Below are positions 47,420-59,206 of a stretch of 64,000 bases of DNA, in pieces (within the stretch, counting starts at the first letter, position 1; the number at the start of each line of letters is the position of its first letter). Source of the stretch: Chrysopilus asiliformis (taxonomy: Eukaryota; Arthropoda; Insecta; Diptera; Rhagionidae); contig OZ035964.1 of NCBI GenBank assembly GCA_964034945.1, positions 4,848,895-4,912,894 on the forward strand. Reading direction: 5' to 3'. Under the pieces are notes generated by a model. It was not told where the DNA came from, made no database searches, and saw only the letters and a program-made list of their open reading frames with translations. The translations under genes were made by a program, and so were the position numbers.

Positions 47420-47715
47420 ATTAGTCCGACCACCAATTAAATCAATTTATTTTAACTACTAATCTTTCAATCTGGCCACCAATCTTTCAATCTGGCTGAC
47501 AATCATTAAATTTGGCCATCAATCTTTTAATTTCGCAGCCAATCTTTCAATTTCGCCACCAATCTTTCAATATAGCTATCAATCCTTCAATCTAGCTATC
47601 AATCTTTCAATTTCGCAGCCAACCTTTCAATCTGGCCACCAATCTTTCAATCTGGCTGTCAATCACTAAATTTGGCCATCAATCTTTCAATTTCGTTATC
47701 AATCATTCCGTTGTT
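47420..47715 (+). repeat. ~20-bp minisatellite, + orientation
   Basis: About 14 imperfect units of AATCTTTCAATCTGGCCACC. Confidence 0.85.
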
Positions 47716-48334
47716 TTTTTTTATTTTTTTTTATTTTACGCTTTAAGAAAATTTCAACAATAACGTGATACGTCGATCCAAATTTGAATTGCATATAAAA
47801 ACGCTTACGTAGGTAACTCACGTACGTTTCCATATATCATGATAAGCTCCCCAGTAATAATATCTCGTGACTATTATTCGTCGTAAGTAAAATGCTGAGA
47901 TAACACTGGGCCGCGCTACACTTCCCATACTTTTGGTCTCACGATCTGCAAAAGCCCCTCATTTTTTCCATTTTTGGGCTTCTTTATTGCCGCCTCGAAA
48001 AAAGGTACCACGGCAAACTTTTTGCAGGTGGTGTGAGTGTCGTGCCATCCCCTTTCCGTACCCCCGCCCAGGTAATTTCCAGAAGGAGACGACCGAATGC
48101 TGCTTGACTTCTTGAGGACTCTATTAAAAGTAAAGACAATGCTAAGCCGACAGTGATTTGTGGATGTGGATATCTACGCGACACTTCAATAAAACGTGGA
48201 GAAAGAAACAAGATTGCATCTTTTTTAAATAAAATGTGTATGCGTGTGTGTGTGTGAGTGTGGGTGTGAGTGCGGAGGCACATGACTTCATTTTCTTCTC
48301 CGAAATTCTTTTGAAAACGACTTCACAGATCCGG

Positions 48335-48470
48335 TTGATGGGCAGATTGAAAGATTGATGGCCAAATTTACTAACTGACGGTCTGATTGAAAGATTGATG
48401 GCCAGATTGAAATGTTGGTGGCCAGATTGAAATGTTGGTGGCCAAATTGAAGGATTGATACCTTCATAAT
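48335..48470 (-). repeat. ~20-bp minisatellite, inverted orientation
   Basis: GATTGAAAGATTGATGGCCA-type units: the reverse complement of the 47420-47715 unit. Confidence 0.8.
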
Positions 48471-49429
48471 CATATTGAATTCAACTTATTTAGTCAATTT
48501 CCATAAGCCCCCACCGCATAACATACGAAAGTACTCTCAAGATTCTGCCAAGACTTTCACTAACCCCAAAAACGGCAAAAATTTTTTTTTTTGTAATAAA
48601 TCACCCTTCATCGAAGCCCATGTCTAAATTTACATCTTCTGGACTTTCCGTTTCCTATTCTTATCCCGGTTACTTCTTAAATTACCTGCTCCGGGAATAT
48701 GCACTTTAAATAGTTGTTCCCTATTTTCCGGAGCCTTTTTCCAGCAATATCTTGTGGTGCATAAAAAAAAACACACCGTATCCGATGGGAATAGATGAGA
48801 AATTTTCTAAAGCAGGATTGGAAAAAAATCCAACAGTTGTTACAGACATCAATGAATTTTTTGGGAGCTGGGGTGGAATTCTGTTTTCTTGTGCACGTCC
48901 TGAATCCTGTTTTCTTGTAATTCGCACCGAAACGCTGCGCCAATTTTAATTTATTGCGGTTTTTTGTGTCGAGAATTCGGGGACAAAAGAAGGCCAAGTC
49001 ACATGGCGGCTTGATTCACCCTCCGGTCCATTCCATTAATTTAGTCTTGTAATAAAGTGACGGCAACAACAATTGAAACAACGCCAACGGCTCCAAGGAC
49101 TCCAACAAAAGGAAAGTTGGTGATTGATCAGGGTAAGAGAAATCAAGTTATTTCCTTCCCCATTCCATAAAAATAGTTACAAGAATCGAACGCAATTTGC
49201 TTCATTTCGATTACGATCGGTCCATAGATACAGATAAGTTTGCTGACTTATCTATGTCTGTCCTTTTTCTTCCTTTTTTGAATGTCCTTTTTTTCTGGAC
49301 TGTCCTTATTAATTTATTCTGCGAAAGACTAGACGAAGGTACTGTCATTATGATTGGTGGTGAAATTACGGCGAATGTTTGGAAATGAATGAGTATTCGA
49401 TTCGTAAGTTTTGTTGCGAGACCAATGCG

Positions 49430-50010
49430 AGACTGATTTATGGGCAGATTGAATGCTTGAACGGAATAGATTTATAGATTGACAAGGCAGATTTAAAGGT
49501 TGAGATATTGACGATAAGATTGAAGACTATATTGCAAGATTGATGGCCAGATTAAAAGATTGACGGACAAACTGATGACGAAATTGATAGATTGATGGCA
49601 AAATTGTATGACTGACCGCCACGTTGAAAGATTGATGGTCACATTGAAAGCTTGGTAGTCAAATTGAAGGATTGATAGCCAAATTAAACGATAGATTGGC
49701 GGATTTAAGAGTCGATAGTCAATTTGAAAGACTGACGACAAAATTTTAGACTAGATTAAAAGATTGATGGTCAGATTGAAAGATTGGTAGTCAAATTGAA
49801 AGAGTGATAGCCAAATTGAAAGATAGATTAGCAGATTTAAGAGTGGATAGTCAATTTGAAAGATTAACGACAAAATTTTAGACTAGATTGAAAGATTGAT
49901 GGTCAGATTGAAAGCTTGGTAGTCAAATTAAAGGATTGATAGCCCAATTGAAAGATAGATTAGCAGATTTAAGAGTGGATAGTCAATTTGAAAGATTGAC
50001 GATCTGAAAG
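49430..50010 (-). repeat. ~20-bp minisatellite with a higher-order repeat
   Basis: Units such as AAAGATTGATGGTCAGATTG. A longer block (GGATAGTCAATTTGAAAGATT...AGACTAGATTGAAAGATTG) recurs two to three times between 49690 and 50000 with about 130-bp spacing. Confidence 0.8.
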
Positions 50011-50194
50011 ATTGACAAAATGAAGAACAATGATTTTTGCGAATTGCTTCCAAACTAATGGTTCTTCGATAAAAAAAAGTTAAAGGAAGAATTAAAGATT
50101 TGGATATTCTCTATGAATTTGCCTTTTACCCTAAATCGAACTTTTACCGTTATCGAGATATTTTAGATTCTGTTAAAAAGAATCATATTTCCAT

Positions 50195-50545
50195 TATAAG
50201 TACTAGCTTGAAAGTACCCAGTGTTGCTCGGGTAATAGTAAACTGTCTTAAAATCCATTCAGTAGTTTAGGATATAGCAGGAGGACTCGCATCAAGTAGA
50301 GGACTGTGGTTTGAGTGGGCGAAAATTTTCCTTGACGACGGCCTGTCCAAACACTAAAAACCAGTTAAAATTCATTGAGTAGTTTAAGGGATAGCGAAAG
50401 AGGCGTTTAGCGATGTATCGGCAGGACTGTTTTGAGTGGGCGAAGATTTTTCCTAGCATTTCGCCTGCCCAACATTGAAAACCGTTTTCAAATCGCTTCA
50501 GCGGTTCAGAGGATAACAGGCGAGGGGGTCTGAGAAAAGCTCATT
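50195..50545 (+). repeat. Retrotransposon-tail-like repeat, about three ~120-bp units
   Basis: Begins ACTAGCTTGAAAGTACCCAG with TGTTGCTCGGGTAA. Units share CATT.AGTAGTTTA.GGATAG and GAGTGGGCGAAAATTTTCCT. It resembles the tail organisation at 11575 and 36475 but is not the same sequence. Confidence 0.55.
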
Positions 50546-51290
50546 TTGCTACATCCAGATAGTTTGTATTGTGCCTCAACATATCATTTTGTAGATTTTC
50601 AGCCATGTCGGATCAGCCATTTAGCTGAGATGCCGTTAAATATTCCACATCGGGAAACGTTTGTACCAGGATGGTGAAAAGAGGTGACTGCTGGGTGGTT
50701 AGAGTATTACCCCCGCCATCTTACGCCACTGATTACGTAATTTCCTGCTCCAGAAACAAAAGAATTCCTTAAAATAATTAAGTGCTAACCACTTGGGTGG
50801 AAATTGTTTAATTCAAAGCATCCACGGGACAAAAAAAAACCCAGAACGGGTGGCGAAGGGGGGTTTGAATGCGTTTCTCCTGTTCAGGGTGCGTCAAATG
50901 TGTTAATATAATATTCCGTTGAAAGTGGAAAGGGTCTGAGGTGTATTTAAATACCATAGAAATTGCATGAGGGTCGTAAAGTTTACAACTTCTTGGGTGT
51001 ATGGGATTTCAAAGTGCCTTTCAGCACACTTATATATATGTTCCGTTGGTGGGAGGTGAACGGGGCGATGTTAATATCAACACACCGTATTACGATTGAG
51101 AATTTCAAAGAGTCTCGGTGGCTGTACGACCGTAAACTTAGTTAATATGCATAAGTCAATGTTTGTTCTTTTCTTTCTTTTTATGATTTGCATTTTTGTT
51201 TTGCATTTTTGAATATGATCAGGGGAGTAATTGTACATTCGTCCCGTTTCAAGATATTACCGCGATACAAAGGAATCGCTCATCTAAAAT

Positions 51291-51789
51291 CAAGGTGACC
51301 AGATGTCCCGGTTTGGCCAGGACCAGTCCCGGAATCAGGCATGTTGTCCGGGCGTCCTGGGAATAAAACTTTTGTCCCGGAATTTTCAATCAAGTGTTAT
51401 AATAGTATTTTAATAACTATTTTCCACAAATGGCGTTTGCATTTCAAAAAATTTCACCTGCGGCGCACTTGTCTTCATTGCTGGTTTTACAATTTACATC
51501 ACCATTACTTGTGGAATTTAGAGAGTGTGCAAAATTAAGTGTATTTTCACTTGGGACTGTGTAGCTTTTGATTTAAATCTTTGTGCCGCATTCTGTTGAA
51601 AAAACTTTCGCCTGCGGTGCATATTTGTTAATCCTTTATCCGCGGTTTTGGTCCAAATAGGTAAAGATTTTCTTTCTATAAGATTTTGTTGGTGTTCCGA
51701 TTCAGTCATCCACCCCCCCCCCCCCCTCCCCCCTCTACCACCGCTTTTCCCGGATTGACATTGACTTGGAAAAAAATATGGTCACCCTA
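51291..51789. mobile_element. Complete hAT-like MITE, 499 bp, 8-bp duplication
   Basis: CAAGGTGACCAGATGTCCCG ... ATATGGTCACCCTA, short imperfect inverted ends. It is flanked by tctaaaat (51283-51290) and cctaaaat (51790-51797), a 7/8-matching 8-bp target duplication characteristic of hAT elements. This copy defines the ends of the family fragments elsewhere in the window. It contains the C run at 51713-51726. No transposase. Confidence 0.82.
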
Positions 51790-53714
51790 CCTAAAATCCA
51801 TCAGGAATCACGGCGATCTCTCCTGGATGATTGCTGATGGTTGGTCTTGTTCTCCGCGTTCGTTGTATTATTTTTATCCTTGGTACGAAACAACGATTTG
51901 TAGGTTTTGCAAGTTTTCCGCAAAGATAAATGTCTCAGGATATTATGGTAAAATAGGTGATGGAATCGAGAGATGCAGACAAACCCTATTGAAGGCGACA
52001 AAAAATCCTTTCGGGATCCCAATATATCAGGATTATGGCCATAATCTGCAACGGGTTATTATATTTTGGCCTTGAAACCGATTAATGTATGCGAAAAAAA
52101 AGTTTTTTTCCTTCATTTAAAACCCCAACGTCACAGGAGAATTTACAATTCCTGCCAACTTAAAAAAAAGAACAAAAAACTCGAGATGACTGTGAAATCC
52201 CGATTGATATCTTTTTATCTACAGATTTTCTGCCTGCCCCTCCCTCCGTCCCTTCTTCACTTGTTCCCATATCCGCTCCCCCGCCCCCACCAAATCGAAA
52301 CATTGGTGGCCGCAGCGGTTGATTTCTGTTTGATGCTTCAGAAATTTCCCTATCCCGGATGGATTTGTACAAGTGCCCACAGGAATTACAAAGGTATAAT
52401 AGGGTTAAAAGAGGGTGTAGCGAAGGGACCTGGCCGAGGATCAGAGAAACAGAAAGGGGGGAATCCGAGCAAATGTGACAAACTATGCACAGATTTGGAG
52501 TTGGGAGAAATTCGCATCATTCATAAAGGATAACTCATTAAGAGTTTTATGGCGATGGAATCCCAGAAAATTACCCTAATTGGGATAAGAATAGAGCAGA
52601 AACGCAATGTGGGTGCGCAACATTACCGATATTGACGAGGGGTACAAGTGTGCGGTGATAGAACAAAACCAGAGGGTCGTTTTAAATTCGGCGAGCGGGT
52701 AAGTGGGGTCGGTACAGCGTAGAAAGAATAGAAATCTGGGATCATCGCGTGAGTTTCGTATTTCCAAAATGGTTTAATTTTTAAATCATTTTCCTAAAAT
52801 TTTCCGGGAAAATATCTCATCTGGGGTTTTTTGCGGGTCTCTGAATCCGATTTTGACATTAAGAAGTCTGTCAGGATAACGGAAGGAAAGTTGAAGACAG
52901 CAAAATTTCCTATACCCCTTGCTACGCTACTGCATTAGCGGAATGAAAGAATCTCACATAACTGTAAGTGGTCCAGTTAAATGCTATGATTTTTTTTTCT
53001 TGGTAAGGAAATCACCATCAGAATTTCCCCGAATTTCCAGTACAATGTGAAAACTGGGGCGAAGATGGACGGACGTGTGTAGGAAATGAAAAAGGGATGG
53101 TTTTTTTCTATGTTGTGTTGTCCTAAACGATGCAAAACACGACGGCAACATCAGCACAAGTACAGCAGAGGGCGACGAGATCTGGGGCTGGAAATGATTC
53201 TGAGGCGAAGGAAATCTGTAAGAAGTGGGATGGCGACGAGTGACTGATGTCCGTTTGAGTCGGCACTTTTCTTACGGTCCGAAATGTCTGGACAATCGCC
53301 CGTACTGTTGTTGTGTTTTCATTTCAGATCTGTGGATGGTGAAATCCTGCGAGGGGGGGGGGGGGGGGGGGGCGGAGGCAGAGGGCAGAATGGAAATTCA
53401 ATGAGGAGCTGAACTTGAAGCCATTCAGGATTCCAAGGAAAATTGCTGACCACTTGGTTTTTCTTAACTTTGAATTCTCTCTTGACCACTGCATGGGAGG
53501 TGTGTGGCGGCTGTTTTAACGGATTTCAGGCCAACTAGACACGCCTGATATCATTTTGGGTTTGGTCGATTAACAGTATTTGCAATAAATTTAGAAAAAA
53601 ACCACCTAAACAGAACGTAGTCTACTGGGTAATCAAGAAAAATCATTTGTGATATTTGGAAAAGCGTGGAGATCCGATAGAAGTGGCAGGAAATTTGGTC
53701 ACACAGATATTTTA

Positions 53715-54560
53715 TCTGTATGTCTTTTCTCTCTCCCTCACTTCACTCTATATTTTCTCTCTCTATCGCTCTTTCATACTTTTCTCTCTCTCTCTCCTGA
53801 TTCTCTATTTTCTCTTTATTTCTGTTGTGCTTCTCTCTTCCTTCCTCATATATATCTCTTTTCTCTCTATTTTTCTTCTCTGTCTCCCTTTATTTATTCT
53901 ACTTTTTACACTCTTTGTTCTCCTCTTTACTTCACTCTCCTCCCCCTCTCTTGACCCCTCCCGCTCACTGTCTTTCACTCTCTTTTTTCTTTTTCTCTAT
54001 TTTACCCCCCCCCCCCCCCCCCGCCCCCCGTCTCTCTTCTCTTCCTCTCTTTCTTTCACTCTCTTTTTTATTTTTCTCTACTTTACCCCCCCGCCTGTCT
54101 TCTCACCCTCTCTGTCTTTCACTTCCCTCCATCCACTTTTTTTGCTCCACTCTCTATACTCTTCCTCGCGGCCCGTTCCTTTTCACCCAAGGATCTCTTC
54201 TCTCACCTTCTCCACCACCTCTTCTCTCTCTTTCGCGCGCCTTTCTCTTCCACTATCTATTACTTTGTTCTCTCTCTCTGTTTCTTCTCTATTACTCTAC
54301 CTTTCTCTCCCTCTCTCAATCTATTCTGTCACCTTCGCTTTCTCCTTGCGCCCTTCTTTCGATTTCTCTCTTCTCACTGCAGCAATTTTATCTCTTTTTA
54401 TCTTATAACTTTCTCTTTTTTAGCTCTCTCTCTCTTTCATATCCCTTTCTGGTATCCCTCAATTCTCTCTCGCCAGAGAGTCTATCAGACTATCTGCCTA
54501 TCATTGCAAACATTTTACGGCAAATTTCAGTCGCTTCCACCAACTTCTAATTCTCTCATA
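53715..54560 (+). repeat. ~850-bp polypyrimidine (CT-rich) tract
   Basis: Almost entirely C/T on the + strand (CTCTCT, TTTCTC, CCCTCTC), with a run of 18 C at 54006-54023. Two overlapping frames of 250 and 241 codons are open because T/C-only DNA lacks stops; they encode S/L/F/P low complexity and are not called as genes. Confidence 0.9.
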
Positions 54561-56275
54561 CTCTCAAGAACGTTTAGCAGGTCTCCCTTGGGCCCCCAGT
54601 CGTCCGTACATTTTATTTGATTGTTGCATGTAATCCCGTATGACTGTCAACTGTCACCATTTTCTGTTGTTTCTGATGGTGGTTTTTTTTCTTATATATT
54701 CCCTGCACTGCTGCTTTTATGTACAACAATTTTGTTGTGTTTTTTCTCCCCTATTCTTTGTCTGTTTTTTCACTATTTTACTGGGATGTGTTTTGGTCCT
54801 TAATTTAAGTACCTCCATCTGGCAGCAGATCCCACAAATGCCGGGTATCACAAGTCCTCCCAAGTGGTAGCCGAGTTCATAGGGGAGCGAGTAGTGAGGG
54901 TAAAGTCCCCTTGATTTCACGATTTTGTTTCTTTTTTTTTTTTGCTCTACTCTACACTCCCCCACCAGCCTTTTGATGGTTAAATAATGATGCGTTGGCA
55001 GTTTCTTATATCGATTCCAATTTTGCTGTTTTGGTGCGATTCGCACTTTGGAAGAGTAAAAAAAAGCTGGCTGCCAGCATATGCGAATTCACATAATTAA
55101 AAAAAATCAGGAATCAGAAATCATACTAAGGAAAAGAATTTTCTAAAGGGAGGGCACGAAAATAAGGGTTAATGATCTCATGGAAAAAATCCATAAATTC
55201 TAATCATATGATGTTATGAGTTTATAAGCTGTTTATAAAATCGATTCAAATCAAAACTTTTAAATACTAAAATGGCTAAAAGTTGACAAAAGGAAACATT
55301 TTCAGCCAAAACCAAAATCCGCTCAAAAGTATGCAAGAAACTTTTTGTAAACTGGTGTTAGTTCCAACAAAAACACCTAAAAGTATGCAATTGGCAATTA
55401 AAATCATAGTTAAGGCGCCTAAAAAGATGTAATTCCGATCAATAGAATTTTAGTAAGGATTTTTTTAGTCCATTAAAATTTAATTCACATAGTCAGTGCT
55501 TGTTTATCGGGGGAGTGTGCATGACTTCTAATAAATGAAATTAGCGAAAATTTTTAAAAAGTAAGTCACATGAAACCCAACGTCCCCTACAAAATAGACC
55601 CTCTTTCAATAAGATTTCGTTGCCGAATGTTTTTCCCTCTCAAGGAAAACTCATTTCAAAGAGGAAAGGAGGGAGGAGAGGGGGGCGAATATTTTCCAGT
55701 GGAATCGGATGACATCTACCAGTCGAAAAAGGGTTTAGGTGAAATATTAAAGACATCTAAATGTCACCTTCTGTTTGCCAACATTAGACACGCTTGATTG
55801 AGCGGGTGCTAAAAAAGGGAAACAATATTTTCTTTGTATTTTTTTTTCTTTTTTTAAATTTACGCGCAATTTCAAAGAAGATGTTGCACAGAACGAATTC
55901 CAAACGCCCTCCCCTCTGCCCCCTTCTTCCTCGACAAGATAATTAAGAGTGGAAATTTCTTAAGAAAACGACAAATTAATTGCTACGACATACGCAAATC
56001 GCGAAATAAGAGCAACAACAACAACAACAAAAAAAACATTCACACACAATTGAGAAAATCACCAAACATAATTCTTCAGGGTTTCTAATTTGTATTTTAA
56101 ATGTAAGTTGACTATGGGGTAGACGTTCAGCGGGTTGCGCGGTGGGGGGTAAGGTTTAAGTGGAAACAAATGTGTACAAATTGTAAAACAGGGGAAAAAT
56201 ACGTTGAAAATTTATGATATTAAATTTTACACATTCGGGTAGACGAGCACAGAGAATAGCAACTTGAAAATTAAG

Positions 56276-56595
56276 TAGGGTGCCCACACGTCCCGGTATG
56301 ACCGGGACAGTCCCAGATTTAGCCGTATTGTCCCGGCGTGCCCGAAACTAAACTTTTATCCCGGAATTATGCAATTTAGTGTCGTAATTTTTTAATAACT
56401 TAAAAAAATTTATCTCAAAAACCAAAATTTTTCGTCTGCGGCGCAGTTTTCCCAGAAACGACTGCCTCTAGTGCATTTTTTTAAAAAAAATAATCGCACG
56501 CGTCGCATTTAGTTAAATAATTTTCAATAGTGGGATATTTGTGCCCAACAGTTTTGTCTGCGGCGCACTTTTTGTTTGGATTTTAAAAACAAAAA
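56276..56595 (+). mobile_element. hAT-like MITE fragment
   Basis: GTAGGGTGCCCACACGTCCC, GGACAGTCCCAGATTTA, TTGTCCCGGCGTGCCCGAAA and repeated GTCTGCGGCGCA blocks as in the 51291 family. The right end is not found. Confidence 0.6.
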
Positions 56596-57419
56596 GAAAA
56601 CATAAAACACTTTTTATATAATCACAAACAAAACACCGAAATTTAAATAAATCCCTTCTGTCCTCTGCACAGTATTTGCACGATTAATTCCGAAGCATTC
56701 AAAATTTCCTAATACTACGTCCCTCCCCCCTCTTCCACAATTTTTTATAGGCATGTTTTTGCGAATTTTCTGTATATTTTTCACCTTTTTTGTGCATATC
56801 TGCATGCATATTTCAGCATTTTTATGTTGCATATCATCCGGTCTCTAATCATCAGTACATAAATTATGGTATGCCCCTCGATTTTTGTTTTTCAATAAAA
56901 AAAAATTTGAAAAAAAATCCTTTCAAATCATAATCTAACCATCAAAATCCGTCAAATCACCCTTTCTATAACGTCAAACGCATTAAATTACACCCTCATC
57001 TATCTTTTTGATGTCGGATTTATGAAAGAAAAAAAAATAATACAAATTACAGAAGATCAGATGCAATTTGATTTTCATTTGTCGGCATTTTTAAATATTT
57101 TTCATTCGTGCAGAAATACCTCAATCCGCTTTTCGACACAAAGCAGACAGCAAACTGTTGGATTTTCGTGATGCATTGAAAAAAATCCAGTTGAGAAAGA
57201 GGAGAGGGGGGGGGGGTCGTAAAATCTTTAAACACGTAAATTTCAGAATCAAAGGAATTATTAAATGATTGCTGGTCACACCTTTTAGGTTAAAAAAAAA
57301 ATTTGGAGAAAGCAAATCGAACTTGTCTTGGAAAGAAATCCCATGGAAAGAGAAAATTTGTAAAAAATACAGGTTTGGGAAAATACGATAGACGAGCAAG
57401 GGTAAAGCAATTGACGGGT

Positions 57420-57800
57420 AATGGGAAAAATCAACAGCTGACTGACAGTTGAACGACAGTTGAACGAAATGATTGAACGAAATGATTGAAAAGTTTAACG
57501 ATTGGACTGAAGTTTGCCGGTTGAATGAAAAGATTGACGGTTGAATAGGAAATTGATGGGTGGTTAATTGATGGAAAGTTTGACGATTGAACTAAAAAAT
57601 TGACGGTTGAACAGACAATTCATGGATGGTTGAACGAAAAGTTTTACAACTGAACGAAAAGTTTGGCGATTGAATAGAAGTTTGATGATTGAACAGAAAT
57701 TTGTTGAATGATTGAATGGAAATATTGCCGGTTGAACGAAAAGATTGACGGTTGAATAGCAAATTGATAGGCGGTTGAATGGGAAGTTTGACGATTGAAG
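57420..57800 (+). repeat. ~18-20-bp imperfect minisatellite
   Basis: Units such as GATTGAACGAAAAGTTTGAC and GGTTGAATAGCAAATTGATG, degenerate. Confidence 0.75.
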
Positions 57801-57930
57801 AAAAAAATTATTTCCATTGAAAACTTATCTTGTTTTAAAGTGACTGACAAAAAACATTGCAATATTGTTGAAGCCCATCCCCCTTTCCCCACACCCCCAC
57901 ACCCCCTCCTCCCAACTTTAAATTAATCAT

Positions 57931-58049
57931 TTAACCCTTTGATGGCCGACTTTTTCTCTGCACTTAGAAAACAAAAAACATTTTAGACTGTTGTTGAAAA
58001 ACTGTTATAAAAACTATCTTATAAGCAACATTGGCCATCAAAGGGTTAA
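57931..58049. mobile_element. piggyBac-like MITE 3 (TTAA flanked), 119 bp
   Basis: TTAACCCTTTGATGGCC ... GGCCATCAAAGGGTTAA, perfect inverted ends next to TTAA; CCCTTTG is a common piggyBac-family terminus. Confidence 0.88.
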
Positions 58050-58098
58050 AATATCACTTAAACTAAACAATAATTAGCTTGAAAATGCTCGTTTTTCT

Positions 58099-58242
58099 TT
58101 AACCCTTTCCATTCGAATAGTATACCAAAATTTACCAATTCTTGAGTGATTCTCAAATTTTTTTTTAAAGTAACAATTTTTTGCTAATATAATAAGGAAC
58201 CGAAAATTTTGTCGGGTGGAAAAGTCGGGTGGAAAGGACTAA
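58099..58242. mobile_element. piggyBac-like MITE 4, 144 bp, degenerate right end
   Basis: TTAACCCTTTCCATTCG ... CGGGTGGAAAGGACTAA. The right TTAA has become CTAA and the termini differ by a few bases. It lies 50 bp from MITE 3. Confidence 0.65.
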
Positions 58243-58509
58243 TTACATTTTTTCCATAGTTTTAGTTGAATTTTATTCATCTTGTAGCTTTAATGAAACA
58301 TTTTTTTTAGACAAAAAGGATCGCTTCAAACGCCAAAACAAAATTTGGTTGATTTTCTTGTAAATATAGACTATTTTAATATCAATATTTTTAAATAATC
58401 GATAGTTTAAAATTTTCTCAAATCTTTTTTCATATATTTTATTGTACTTACAAACTTCACATTTTCTTAAAAACTTTTTTCCATCTTTTCAAATTTTCTA
58501 TTAAAATTT

Positions 58510-58637
58510 CAGTGGCGTGTCAAGGATTGATGGCAGTCGGGGTAGATGGAAAGAATTTACTGACATTTTTTTTTATTGTTTTTTTTTTAAAATAAAGAAC
58601 ATCTTATCCGGGGCGCCCAAGCCTTGCTACGCCACTG
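58510..58637. mobile_element. MITE with CAGTGGCGT inverted ends, 128 bp
   Basis: CAGTGGCGTGTCAAGG ... CCTTGCTACGCCACTG. This terminus type is widespread in insect hAT-like MITEs; single ends also occur at about 41468 and 62691. No convincing 8-bp duplication. Confidence 0.6.
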
Positions 58638-59206
58638 AAAATATATTTAACTGTATTTTTAAATCAAATTTGATAAAAATATTTTTCACTTTTCTCACTT
58701 AGAATTTTTAAAAATTCCGTTATTAAATTTAACAAAACTTAATACAAAAATATTTATTCTCGTAGTTTTTTCCTTCATTAGCAATCTTTAAAAATTTACA
58801 AAAAGAATAATACCTTTGACAATTTTTTAAAATTACTTTCTAACAAATTTTAAGATTTTTAAAAAAAAAATTTAATTACTACAACTTCATATTCAATTTA
58901 TATATTTAAAAAAAATACTTTTTTCGAATTTTTCTCAGTGTTTTTAATATTTCTGTTTCTGTTTTTTTCTCTTTTTCGCTTTTAAAATATCTTAAAAAAT
59001 TCACAAAAATATCACAATATTCGATTTCAAATAAAAACCACCAAAAATGTCTTATTCCAAACGATAAAATCGACTTTTGTTACGTCAAAATTTGACATTT
59101 GTCAAAAATTGCCATACTGTCTGGACGCCATTTTGCCGTTTTGCAATTGACAATCAATCGTGTTAAAAACAAACCTAAAAACAAAATCATGTTGTTTATG
59201 TGTTAG

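Larger units (their letters stand above)
42765..59206 (+). other. FoxP: 16.4-kb intron between alternative forkhead exons A and B
   Basis: Contents seen: AT-rich sequence 42830-44240; GC-rich palindromic block 44660-44745; ~0.9-kb-repeat fragments at 44960-45075 and 49990-50215; pogo-like MITE 46742; opposed ~20-bp minisatellites at 47420-50010; RTE-type repeats 50195-50545; complete hAT-like MITE 51291; G run 53347-53371; long pyrimidine tract 53715-54560; hAT-like fragment 56276; minisatellite 57420-57800; piggyBac-like elements at 57931 and 58099; MITE at 58510. No other gene recognised; 45080-46740, 52000-53340 and 54600-56270 show nothing clear. Confidence 0.8.

Noticed and set aside
53649..54550. 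Two overlapping frames of ~250 codons, S/L/F/P-rich and membrane-protein-like
   Set aside because: C/T-only DNA cannot contain stop codons. No start context, splice signals or family motifs.
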